DNA of 23,611 nt, from the NCBI GenBank assembly GCA_002730485.1, contig PCAH01000174.1, positions 1 through 23,611 of the forward strand. Reading direction: 5' to 3'. The position numbers and the translations under genes are program-made. This DNA is from Dehalococcoidia bacterium (GTDB lineage Bacteria; Chloroflexota; Dehalococcoidia; UBA3495). A model generated the notes under the pieces. The model did not search any database, was not told the origin of the DNA, and saw only the letters and a program-made list of their open reading frames with translations. Each line of letters begins with the position of its first letter. The first letter of the stretch is position 1. Below are positions 8,674 through 16,962 of this stretch, piece by piece.

Positions 8674-9381
8674 TTAGGGTTCTGTGACGTGGCCATTGCC
8701 GTCATCCACTATGGCCCCGTCTCGCATTCGCACGATGCGGTGTGCCCGCTCGCCGACGTCATTAGAATGGGTGACAAGAACAAAGCTCTGGCCGTTCTGA
8801 ACGTTCAGATCGCACATCAGATCCATGATCTCTGATGCCGTCTCGCTATCCAGGTCACCGGTGGGTTCGTCGGCCCAGACGATGGATGGATTGTTGACCA
8901 GCGCCCGGGCGATGGTCACGCGTTGACGCTGACCGCCGGAAAGTTCACCTGGGAGGTGTTGTGCCCGGTCACTCAACCCAACCAGTTCCAGCAACTCCAT
9001 GGAGCGCCTGCGGGCTTCTGCAGGGCTGACTCCAGACACCAATAACGGCAGTTCCACGTTCTCCACTGCTGACAGCACCGGAAGCAGGTTGTAGAGTTGG
9101 AAGACAAAACCCATGTTGCGGGCGCGGTAGTCACTGCGGTTATCATCGGGTAGATCATGGAGGACGACACCGTCTATCACCACCTGGCCGGAGTCGATCT
9201 CGTCCAGGCCAGAGAGGCAGTTCAGCATGGTGGTCTTACCACAGCCGCTGGGCCCCATGATGGCGACCATCTCACCGCGCTCCACGTTCAAGTTAACACC
9301 CCTAAGGGCGTTTACCTTTACGGTGCCGGTGTCGTAGGTCTTGTGTATGCCGGTGGCAGTGATTATTGGTTCGGGCATCAT
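8674..9381 (-). CDS. ABC transporter ATP-binding protein, LolD/MacB type
   Basis: This cytoplasmic ATPase subunit of 235 residues has normal length for the LolD/FtsE/MacB class. Walker A is GPSGCGKT (43-50), the Q-loop glutamine is in [10 protein letters not shown] (about 94), the signature is LSGGQ (147-151), Walker B runs into [11 protein letters not shown] (about 167-178), and the switch histidine is in VTHS (about 205). The ATGLHK-like start and DEPTGDLDS are typical of ATPases paired with FtsX-type permeases, and that permease lies 41 bases downstream, so the two form one transporter. Two consecutive ATGs begin the frame; no convincing Shine-Dalgarno sequence precedes them, so a start a few codons downstream remains possible. 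It is probably the first gene of a three-gene transcript ending with the molybdopterin subunit. Confidence 0.93.
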   Translation of the reverse strand: MMPEPIITATGIHKTYDTGTVKVNALRGVNLNVERGEMVAIMGPSGCGKTTMLNCLSGLDEIDSGQVVIDGVVLHDLPDDNRSDYRARNMGFVFQLYNLLPVLSAVENVELPLLVSGVSPAEARRRSMELLELVGLSDRAQHLPGELSGGQRQRVTIARALVNNPSIVWADEPTGDLDSETASEIMDLMCDLNVQNGQSFVLVTHSNDVGERAHRIVRMRDGAIVDDGNGHVTEP

Positions 9382-9473
9382 TATAGAGGGCGCAGGTTTG
9401 CGAAATACTCAGGGCAAGTATATCTGAATACCCGCGCCACAGGCATAGTCTAAAACGGTAAAATTCAGGTGTC

Positions 9474-9486
9474 GCCATCCGATGGC
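9474..9486. repeat. 13-base palindrome upstream of the ABC operon
   Basis: GCCATC-C-GATGGC is a perfect inverted repeat with 6-base arms and one central base. It is about 93 bases upstream of the ABC ATPase start and about 15 bases downstream of the small upstream gene. It could be an operator or a short hairpin. No partner site or U-run supports either role, so the call is weak. Confidence 0.25.
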
Positions 9487-9501
9487 AGTTGGAGTGGCTG
9501 G

Positions 9502-9756
9502 TTAGATGGCAGCTTGAACCCGGTCACGTACTTGTTCCAACCACCACCACATGCGACTCCAGACCAACCTTCTTTCCATGTCATCCAGGTCGCGGCCGGC
9601 CTCTTGTCGCACTGAGGAAACCGCCTGACCGGCCAAGAACCCCCAAGAGCCGGACTCTTCCCTTAACCAGCCGACCACCTTATCTTGGTTGCCTTTGACC
9701 ACGTCTGCCAATATGGGGTCAAGTACTTCGTTGGTCGCCGAAAACACAATAGGCAT
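9502..9756 (-). CDS. Small protein resembling the GatB/YqeY C-terminal tail
   Basis: An 84-residue reading frame beginning MPIVFSATNEV. It contains VVKGNQDKVVGWLREES followed by GFLAGQAV. By eye this matches the pattern of the tail domain of the amidotransferase subunit GatB: an Asn, then Val, then an aromatic residue, then GFLxGQ. The C-terminal part is tryptophan-rich (MWWWLEQ) and helical-looking. The family link is weak and rests on one motif. ATG at 9756 is chosen over an upstream in-frame TTG at 9783 because neither has a strong ribosome-binding site and the protein-like composition starts near the ATG. It is on the same strand as the ABC operon and ends 120 bases before it. No function can be given; it might be an RNA- or tRNA-binding module, or a stand-alone remnant. 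Confidence 0.55.
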   Translation of the reverse strand: MPIVFSATNEVLDPILADVVKGNQDKVVGWLREESGSWGFLAGQAVSSVRQEAGRDLDDMERRLVWSRMWWWLEQVRDRVQAAI

Positions 9757-10223
9757 ATGTTCATATCCATACCTACCAACCAATCGAACAAGTCAGACCA
9801 ACCAAATAACTATCCGGTGGCTGATAGTAAATTAAGAATGGGACACTCTTAGTGAGCCCGGTCCATTAGCCGTCACCCTGACTCACTGAATTAGAGCCGC
9901 TGTCTTTTTCTTGCTGATTCCCTGCACTCCCCTGTGAAACACTGTGGACATCAAATACCGAATCGGTCATCAGCAATGAAAAAACAGTTTAACCTTATTT
10001 CGAACGGTTTTCACCTAACTATACGTCATGATCCTTTCCGATTGGGTCGTGTTCCGCTTCCGTCATTCAGACGAACGACGCCACAGCATTTTAAATGCAT
10101 AAATGATGTGAGCAGAGCCACATTTTATACATTTACATTGCTTTACCATAAATATAAGCCGAAGATAAAAGTAACCACCAATAGGGCAAGGGAACAAAAA
10201 TCAGCCCTGAATTGGGAGGCAGT
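9757..10223. other. Intergenic region, AT-rich, no gene recognised
   Basis: This stretch of about 470 bases separates the small minus-strand gene from the lipoprotein gene. From about 9950 to 10200 it is clearly richer in A and T than its neighbours. It contains GCATTT-T-AAATGC, a perfect 13-base inverted repeat at 10086-10098, and a possible promoter at 10132-10158. A reading frame beginning with GTG at 9934 crosses into the lipoprotein gene in another frame; it has no ribosome-binding site and no protein-like pattern and is not called. The region most likely holds regulatory DNA for the lipoprotein. Confidence 0.5.
10132..10158 (+). promoter_or_regulatory. Possible sigma70-type promoter of the lipoprotein gene
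   Basis: TTTACA (5 of 6 to the -35 consensus) at 10132-10137 and TATAAG (5 of 6 to the -10 consensus) at 10153-10158 are separated by 15 bases, which is shorter than the preferred 17. The leader would be about 58 bases before the ATG at 10224. Local AT-richness makes chance matches more likely. Confidence 0.3.
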
Positions 10224-11618
10224 ATGCGTCAGAATTTCTCATCAAGTAACCGACCAAAAGCGGTTTCTCAAGGGCAACGGAAATCGACTATGTGGTGGAA
10301 ATTGCCGCTGATTCTAAATATTGCTTTGGTTTTGGCGATCGCCTGCACCACCACGGTCGAGGTCACGTCAACACCTACCGAGACTAAAACGCCAGCTCCG
10401 GTCAGCGACGAACCGACGCCGCGGCCCTCTCAGGAAAGCTCCACCACAACGACCACGACTACTACCACAACCATCAACGGTGGCGTTACACCCGAGCCGA
10501 TTGGGGGAACACCGGAAACGGACAGGAATCTCCGCCCCATACCCAACAGCGGTGACAGTAGTGTCAGCCGCATCCCAGACACTCCAACCCCCACCCCAGA
10601 TCAGATACTTCCCAAAGATACTTTAGGCCTGATTCTAGCCGTAAGTGGAGGCAGCAGCAACGGCACAGTAAAGAAACTGGTCACGGCCCCGGGAACATCA
10701 GCCGTAACTGGCACTGCTTTTATCGGGCTTGAAAGCACCTCTAAGTCCGTGGTGTTATTCCGTGCCGACACCGGGGATGCGACTGTGATCGACTCCTATA
10801 CCTCTCCGAGTTACGCGCCTCATTTCAAGCGCCCGTATACGGTGGACGACCGTCTGTACGTATCCAACAAGTTCACCAACGGCGGCGCAATGAGCATCAC
10901 CGAGTACGACACCGACGATTTTAGTCGGGAATCTGAGTGGGGAACTCAGCAGGATGCCATAGACCCGGGTTACGCAGTGGCCGGAGACAAGGTCTACTTC
11001 AAGACCGGCAGCACCGAACAATGGTCCATGTCCCGGGGTTTCTACAATGAACCCGGCGACCACATGAACTCGCCCTTCGACTCCCGTTGGGATACGAATG
11101 AGATGGCAAAACCTGAGTTGGGGTTTGCCTGGGTCTCCGGCGGTGACGCCCTATACGGGGCAAAACTCCCCAGCAAGTCGAATCCCCTGACCGGCGTGTT
11201 CGACGTCGACCCTGTAACCGGTCAGCCCGACGACTATTACCTGACAGCTTTTGAGATAGAAGACTGGGATACCTCTCATCCTTCCAACTGGAGGAATGTG
11301 GTCATCTCAGACGGGTTCGCCTATTGGGCGGGGTTCGTGGAGGGCTCTGGTGGCTACAAGATAGAGATTCTGGCCGCCAGCCTGGTGAATCCAGATGTAT
11401 TCACCGTATATGAGTTCGATATGCCAAGCTCGGCGGCGGAGGTCACCGGATTCAACTCAACCATCGATGCCGACAGCGGCTACATACTGATCAAGCCTTT
11501 CTACGCCGGAGGAGACCGTTCCAAGGTCTTGATCTACGATACTTTGAACGAGACTGCAGAAATCGTCGATACTGGCTTCCATATAGTCGATGCTCAACTG
11601 TTATTTATTGACGGCTAG
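10224..11618 (+). CDS. Predicted surface lipoprotein with Thr/Pro-rich linker
   Basis: This 464-residue exported protein is predicted to be lipid-anchored. After a basic N-terminus (QGQRKSTMWWK), a hydrophobic stretch LPLILNIALVLAIAC gives a lipobox ending at Cys near residue 41. A low-complexity linker of about 60 residues follows, rich in Thr, Pro and Ser and containing ten consecutive Thr. The remaining 350 or so residues are rich in Tyr, Trp, Asp and Gly, with repeating strand-like segments (DRLYVSNKF, GDKVYFKTG, GFAYWAGFV) that suggest a beta-propeller-like fold. No catalytic motif or named family is recognised. ATG at 10224 with GGGAGG just upstream is preferred over an in-frame TTG at 10212, which would lie before that site. 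Its stop overlaps the stop of the convergent CoA-transferase gene by 4 bases. Binding or sensing at the cell surface is a guess. Confidence 0.8.
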   Translation: MRQNFSSSNRPKAVSQGQRKSTMWWKLPLILNIALVLAIACTTTVEVTSTPTETKTPAPVSDEPTPRPSQESSTTTTTTTTTTINGGVTPEPIGGTPETDRNLRPIPNSGDSSVSRIPDTPTPTPDQILPKDTLGLILAVSGGSSNGTVKKLVTAPGTSAVTGTAFIGLESTSKSVVLFRADTGDATVIDSYTSPSYAPHFKRPYTVDDRLYVSNKFTNGGAMSITEYDTDDFSRESEWGTQQDAIDPGYAVAGDKVYFKTGSTEQWSMSRGFYNEPGDHMNSPFDSRWDTNEMAKPELGFAWVSGGDALYGAKLPSKSNPLTGVFDVDPVTGQPDDYYLTAFEIEDWDTSHPSNWRNVVISDGFAYWAGFVEGSGGYKIEILAASLVNPDVFTVYEFDMPSSAAEVTGFNSTIDADSGYILIKPFYAGGDRSKVLIYDTLNETAEIVDTGFHIVDAQLLFIDG

Positions 11619-12295
11619 AGTTCAAATTCTTTAACGTCAGGCGAGATAGTCAACGTGGCCCCGGTTAATTGCTGCACCTCTTCTGGTGTCCAACCCGGGG
11701 CCACTTCTTTGAGGGTCAGTCCCTGACCGTTGCACTCGATCACGGCCAGATCGGTGACGATCAAGTAGACGCACCCTTTGCCGGTCAATGGGAAGGTACA
11801 TTCCTGGACGATCTTGGGTTCGCCGTTCCGGTCCGTGTGCTCCATGGCGACGATCACTCCGGAAGCGCCGGTGGCTAGGTCCATGGCGCCGCCCACGTTG
11901 CCAACGCCTCGCTGGGGGAGCATCCAGTTGGCCAGGTCTCCGGTGGCGGACACCTGGTGGGAGCCCAGCACCGTAACGTCCACGTGACCACCCCTGATCA
12001 TGGCAAAAGCCTCTGCCGAATCGAAGAACGACATGCCACCCACGGTTTGCAGGTACTGGCCTCCGGCATTGATCAGGTCAATGTCTTCATCACCCTCTTC
12101 AGCAAGGGGACCGCAGTTCAAGATACCGCTCTCGCTGTGATAGAAGACCGTCCGCCCCTCTGGTACAAAGCTGGAAACCATGGTGGGGATACCGATACCC
12201 AGGTTCACGTAGGAACCATCAGGCAGCTCTTTGGCCACCCGCATTGCCACGATCTCCCGGGGCAGACGCTCTTTGTCAGCTAACGATTCCATCAC
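11615..12295 (-). CDS. 3-oxoacid CoA-transferase-type subunit B
   Basis: This 226-residue beta subunit of a family I CoA transferase would move CoA between acyl groups through a glutamyl-CoA thioester. LGIGIPTMVSSFVPEG (32-47) is the family start, and HSESGIL (53-59) carries the catalytic Glu (E55), matching the SENG motif region. GGHVDVTVLGSHQVSATGDLAN and the end SPDVKEFEL are typical. Length is usual for a separate B subunit. It is the last gene of a three-gene operon and follows the fused B-A gene by 20 bases. It most likely pairs with the A subunit of gene 13735-14436 or with the A half of the fusion. ATG-ATG starts the frame with only a weak upstream GGGCGAAG. The acyl substrates (acetoacetate, 3-oxoadipate or other) are not decidable. 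Confidence 0.9.
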   Translation of the reverse strand: MMESLADKERLPREIVAMRVAKELPDGSYVNLGIGIPTMVSSFVPEGRTVFYHSESGILNCGPLAEEGDEDIDLINAGGQYLQTVGGMSFFDSAEAFAMIRGGHVDVTVLGSHQVSATGDLANWMLPQRGVGNVGGAMDLATGASGVIVAMEHTDRNGEPKIVQECTFPLTGKGCVYLIVTDLAVIECNGQGLTLKEVAPGWTPEEVQQLTGATLTISPDVKEFEL

Positions 12296-12315
12296 TTCGC
12301 CCTTTGTTCGCTCGA

Positions 12316-13716
12316 TTAAATATCTAGGTACGCTGAAAAATCTGACGGCCTGACCACGATGCGGTCAACGAATAACCCGGGAGTGACGATCTCTTCCGGT
12401 CCAAGTTGGCCGGGCTCCAGAATCTCGTCCACCTCCAGCACCGTGACCTTGGCCGTTGTGGCCATCACAGGGTTGAAGTTTCGGGAGGTACCTTTGTAAA
12501 CCACGTTGCCCAGGGTGTCTGCCTTGTGGCCACGGATGATGCAGAAATCAGCCCGCAGCCCGGTTTCCAAGATGTAGTCTTTGCCGTCGATGTTCCTGGT
12601 TTCTTTGCCGTCGCCAAGCAGCGTCCCTGCCCCGGTGGGCGTGTAGAACGCTGCCACACCGGCGCCGCCACTGCGGAGACGTTCCGCTAGGGTACCTTGG
12701 GGAACCACTTCAAGGTCTGTCTCGCCCCGGTTGTAGGCCTCCTCAAAGGCACTGGGGCGGGATGCCGACGGTGAAACGGGGTATGACGCAGTGGCTTTGA
12801 CCACCTGGTTGTTCTCCACCAGGATGCTGTGGTCGATTATGTTGGGCGAACCAAAGGCGCTGACCCGGGCCACACCGGCTGTATTGCTGATCAACTGTAA
12901 CTTCTTTACACCCAGGTCACGCAGCCCGACCATCAGGTAGTGAGCCATTCCACCGGGTCCGGCAAAGCCATCAACATTGATGACTGAGCCTTCCGGTACG
13001 TCACTAAGGGCGTCGATAGCAGTTGGGTAGACCTTGTTGAGCGGCTCAAGGGTCGGAACATCAAAGGTCATCTCTTTAACGTCTGACGCGACAGTTAGCG
13101 GCGCTTCTGTGATGGCGATGATCTCCTCAGCAGTCCAGCCGGGCGCGGTCTCCACCAACTCCAGGCCAGTGGCCACAACCTTAATCACCGCGACGTCGGT
13201 GATGATTATGTCTACTCGGCCTACTCCATCCACAGGAACGCTGCATTTTTCGACTATGTTCGATCGCTCTCCCGGGTACTGGTGGGGCATGATCGCGATC
13301 ACTGTAGTCGCGCCGTAGGCCATGTCCACTGCCGAACCTGGGGCAGATAACCCGGCCGTCTCTTCGGTGGTCCAGTGGACAAAATCTCCGGTGGCAGAAA
13401 CCTGTGACGGCTGCAAGAATGCAACGTCGGTATGCCCGCCCCGCAGGATACCGGCAACGTCCACCACTCCGGTGAATGAGCCGCCAGGGAGCATGGCTAC
13501 AGCATTGCCACCAGAATCTACCACGCCTTCATCACTCTCCTGGCTCTGAAATCCCAGGGCGCCGCTGTCCGCAATGAACCAAACACCACCATTGGCCGGC
13601 AGTTCACCCGGCAGATGGCAGGGTAATCCCATGCCCAAAGCGACGACAGCGCCAGGGAATAGCTCCTGGGCGGCGCGGCCCACCATGTTGGACGGTTCTA
13701 GGCGGTTACCTGGCAT
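12316..13716 (-). CDS. Fused CoA-transferase, subunits B and A in B-A order
   Basis: This 466-residue protein joins a B-type half (about 1-217) to an A-type half (about 226-466) of a family I CoA transferase. The B half aligns with gene 11615-12295 (LRGGHTDVAFLQPSQVSATGD, ITDVAVIKV, SDVKEM), but the catalytic position reads IADSG, giving Asp50 where its neighbour has Glu in HSESG. The A half has GFAGPGG, LAERLRSGGAG, FYTPTGAGT and YKGTSRNFNP, but lacks the Pro of the usual GxGxP-type loop. Known single-chain enzymes such as SCOT are fused A-B, so this order is reversed; it joins the end of one B gene to the start of the next A gene. ATG has CAGGAG nine bases upstream. It may be inactive, regulatory, or a partner completed by the flanking A and B proteins. 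Confidence 0.85.
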   Translation of the reverse strand: MPGNRLEPSNMVGRAAQELFPGAVVALGMGLPCHLPGELPANGGVWFIADSGALGFQSQESDEGVVDSGGNAVAMLPGGSFTGVVDVAGILRGGHTDVAFLQPSQVSATGDFVHWTTEETAGLSAPGSAVDMAYGATTVIAIMPHQYPGERSNIVEKCSVPVDGVGRVDIIITDVAVIKVVATGLELVETAPGWTAEEIIAITEAPLTVASDVKEMTFDVPTLEPLNKVYPTAIDALSDVPEGSVINVDGFAGPGGMAHYLMVGLRDLGVKKLQLISNTAGVARVSAFGSPNIIDHSILVENNQVVKATASYPVSPSASRPSAFEEAYNRGETDLEVVPQGTLAERLRSGGAGVAAFYTPTGAGTLLGDGKETRNIDGKDYILETGLRADFCIIRGHKADTLGNVVYKGTSRNFNPVMATTAKVTVLEVDEILEPGQLGPEEIVTPGLFVDRIVVRPSDFSAYLDI

Positions 13717-13734
13717 TCCAATAATCTCCTGTTG

Positions 13735-14436
13735 TTAGGCTGACAGCACGAGGCGGTCGATGAATATCGCCTGGGTGATCACTAGTTCCGGGTCGATCCC
13801 ACCTGGCTCGTGGACGGCGTCGACTTCCACCACCGTGGTGCCAGCGGCCATGGCCATGGTCGGGTTCCAGTTGCGGCTGGTCCCCTGGTAGACCATATTG
13901 CCCAGAGTATCGGCTGCTTCGGCTCTAAGCAGGGCGTAATCGGCCTTTAGAGCCAGTTCCAGCACGTGCTCTCGACCGTCGTATTGGCGCAGCTCTTTAC
14001 CCTCGGCGAACCTGGTACCGGAGCCGCTGGGCAGGAATACCCCGCCAATGCCCGCACCTCCAGCCCGAAGCCGCTCTGCCAATACACCCTGGGACACGAT
14101 CTCAAGTTCCAGTTGGCCAGACTCCCAGGCCTCTTTCACCGGGCCACCGTGCACCGGATGAAAGGGCATGGGTGAGATCATTCTCTTCACCTGTCTGGCG
14201 GCTACCAGGTCCGCAACGGTGAAGTCACCTGGCTCCTGTACCCAGGCCCCTTGGATTATCAGTGTCAACTCTGAAACGCCGGTCCCAGCCAGCCCCCGAA
14301 GCAGGTTCTGCGGTATCCCGCAACCGGCAAACCCGGCCACCAGAACAGTGGCCCCGTTCGAGATTCCTTCCAGGGCGTCTCTGCCAGACGGGTAGAGCTT
14401 GCCGTTTCTTGCCGGGTTATCGGGGGCGCTGGTCAT
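13735..14436 (-). CDS. 3-oxoacid CoA-transferase-type subunit A
   Basis: This 233-residue alpha subunit of a family I CoA transferase supplies the CoA-binding side of the active site. VLVAGFAGCGIPQNLL is the family A signature, LAERLRAGGAGIGGVFLPSGSGT matches the glycine-rich loop, and YQGTSRNWNP plus the end QAIFIDRLV are typical. The frame opens at an ATG at 14481, but the ATG at 14436 is chosen because AGGAAA lies 7 bases upstream and the residues before it look non-coding. It is the first gene of the operon, 18 bases before the fused B-A gene. A TATAAT box lies about 70 bases upstream. It probably forms the active heteromer with the separate B subunit two genes downstream, an unusual separation for A and B genes. 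Confidence 0.9.
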   Translation of the reverse strand: MTSAPDNPARNGKLYPSGRDALEGISNGATVLVAGFAGCGIPQNLLRGLAGTGVSELTLIIQGAWVQEPGDFTVADLVAARQVKRMISPMPFHPVHGGPVKEAWESGQLELEIVSQGVLAERLRAGGAGIGGVFLPSGSGTRFAEGKELRQYDGREHVLELALKADYALLRAEAADTLGNMVYQGTSRNWNPTMAMAAGTTVVEVDAVHEPGGIDPELVITQAIFIDRLVLSA

Positions 14437-14504
14437 TGGGGTTTCCTGTTTCTTTTGGGATATCAGGTGCTGTCTGGTCATGCTGAGTTGTTCAGCAGCA
14501 ACGC

Positions 14505-14534
14505 ATTATAGCGGCAGCGGAGTGGATATTCCAC
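14505..14534 (-). promoter_or_regulatory. Candidate promoter and operator of the CoA-transferase operon
   Basis: On the minus strand a perfect TATAAT lies at 14505-14510. The -35 region, at 17-base spacing, reads TGGAAT, a poor match, and falls inside GTGGA-TAT-TCCAC (14522-14534), a perfect inverted repeat with 5-base arms. A repressor or activator site over the -35 box would explain the weak hexamer. Transcription would begin near 14498, giving a leader of about 62 bases to the ATG at 14436. Direct proof is lacking. Confidence 0.4.
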
Positions 14535-14600
14535 GGAGGGGCGTCCAACCGCCTCAACCGGAATTCCTGACAGGGGCCAATTGGACTTACTTGAACCGTT

Positions 14601-14637
14601 GCCCTCACCCTAACCCTCTCCCATGCGTGGGAGAGGG
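14601..14637 (-). repeat. Hairpin repeat with perfect 10-base arms
   Basis: CCCTCTCCCA (14614-14623), a 4-base loop and TGGGAGAGGG (14628-14637) form a perfect hairpin, preceded on the plus strand by CCCTCACCCTAA. Read on the minus strand the order is hairpin then GGTTAGGG, the same order as the plus-strand element at 381-400. It lies between the CoA-transferase promoter and the groEL terminator and has no U-run of its own. It is probably a dispersed intergenic repeat. Confidence 0.55.
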
Positions 14638-14661
14638 AATCACCCTTAATTAGGGTCCAAT

Positions 14662-14690
14662 AAAAAACCACCCCGTGATTAGCGGGGTGG
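14662..14690 (-). terminator. Rho-independent terminator of groES-groEL
   Basis: Read on the minus strand, CCACCCCG, a 7-base loop and CGGGGTGG form a perfect 8-base stem followed at once by TTTTTT. It begins 44 bases after the groEL stop, which is the expected place for the operon's end. Confidence 0.9.
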
Positions 14691-14733
14691 CTTTTGGTTT
14701 GCGTTTGTTGCGGGGACTCTGGAGTGAAACTCC

Positions 14734-16383
<1,650 letters not shown>

Positions 16384-16437
16384 TCAAGGCTGGGCTTCTG
16401 CCCGCCCTGTCGATTTGTTCGAAATAGGTCTTGCTGG

Positions 16438-16728
16438 TTAGCCGATCTTCGCTAGAATGTCGCTTTCCCGAAGAATCAACAGTTCATCGTCGCCGTCTTT
16501 GTACTCGGTGCCGGCGAACTTGGAGTAGATTACGCGGTCTCCCTTGGCAAGTTCCATGGGAATCCTGCTGCCATCCTCGCTGACCCGGCCGGGTCCAACG
16601 GCGATGACCTCACCCTCCTGGGGTTTTTCCTTGGCGGTATCGGGTAGGTAGATTCCACCCTTTGTGGTCTGTTCACCTTCGCTGGGCTTCACCACCACAC
16701 GTTCTCCCAATGGCGTAAAGTTTGCCAC
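16438..16728 (-). CDS. groES: Co-chaperonin GroES (Hsp10)
   Basis: This 96-residue co-chaperonin forms the seven-subunit lid of the GroEL cage. The start [12 protein letters not shown], the mobile loop ([14 protein letters not shown], about 16-29) and the roof-and-base region GEVIAVGPG are all typical. The ending ESDILAKIG is also normal. The start codon is GTG, fixed by AGGAGG five bases upstream and by the family's N-terminus. It is the first gene of the groES-groEL operon, with a leader of about 85 bases containing CIRCE. Confidence 0.98.
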   Translation of the reverse strand: MANFTPLGERVVVKPSEGEQTTKGGIYLPDTAKEKPQEGEVIAVGPGRVSEDGSRIPMELAKGDRVIYSKFAGTEYKDGDDELLILRESDILAKIG

Positions 16729-16733
16729 CGCGG

Positions 16734-16739
16734 CCTCCT
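16734..16739 (-). promoter_or_regulatory. Ribosome binding site fixing the groES GTG start
   Basis: AGGAGG, a perfect Shine-Dalgarno sequence on the minus strand, ends 5 bases before the GTG at 16728 and decides that start codon. Confidence 0.85.
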
Positions 16740-16788
16740 TCTAAATCGCCGGGACAATATGGTAGCCCGGCATTATTCTCACGTGGGA

Positions 16789-16815
16789 TTAGCACTCGCA
16801 ATTCAGGAGTGCCAA
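16789..16815 (-). promoter_or_regulatory. CIRCE operator (HrcA binding site)
   Basis: On the plus strand TTAGCACTC, a 9-base spacer and GAGTGCCAA match the CIRCE consensus TTAGCACTC-N9-GAGTGCTAA with one mismatch. It sits just after the -10 box of the groES promoter, over the expected transcription start. Repression by HrcA that is lifted on heat shock is the known role of this element. hrcA is not in the window. Confidence 0.93.
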
Positions 16816-16818
16816 ACC

Positions 16819-16847
16819 ATGTTAGGCTTGGCACAACACCTTGTCAA
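16819..16847 (-). promoter_or_regulatory. Sigma70-type promoter of groES-groEL
   Basis: TTGACA (perfect -35) at 16842-16847 and TAACAT (4 of 6 to -10) at 16819-16824 are separated by exactly 17 bases on the minus strand. The CIRCE operator starts 3 bases downstream of the -10 box, which fits HrcA blocking this promoter. Confidence 0.8.
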
Positions 16848-16870
16848 CATTCGCGCGTCGGGCCTACTAT
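16841..16870 (+). promoter_or_regulatory. Candidate divergent promoter of the crotonase operon
   Basis: TTGTCA (5 of 6) at 16841-16846 and TACTAT (4 of 6) at 16865-16870 are 18 bases apart on the plus strand. The -35 box uses the same bases as the groES -35 on the other strand. Transcription would start near 16877, about 86 bases before the ATG at 16963. The -10 match is modest, so this is tentative. Confidence 0.4.
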
Positions 16871-16962
16871 TTATTGGCCATTAAACCGGCTTCGTTAGTT
16901 GGTTATTTGTTTAAACTTCTGGGCATATTTCACCGTAAAGAGGAACCCCTATCACCGAGTCT

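Noticed and set aside
9377..9384. TATAAT overlapping the start codon of the ABC ATPase gene (minus strand)
   Set aside because: A start of transcription from this box would fall inside the coding sequence after the ATG, and no -35 partner is present.
9934..10311. Open frame of 125 codons starting with GTG, overlapping the lipoprotein start
   Set aside because: It has no ribosome-binding site, no recognisable protein pattern, and it overlaps a better-supported gene in another frame.
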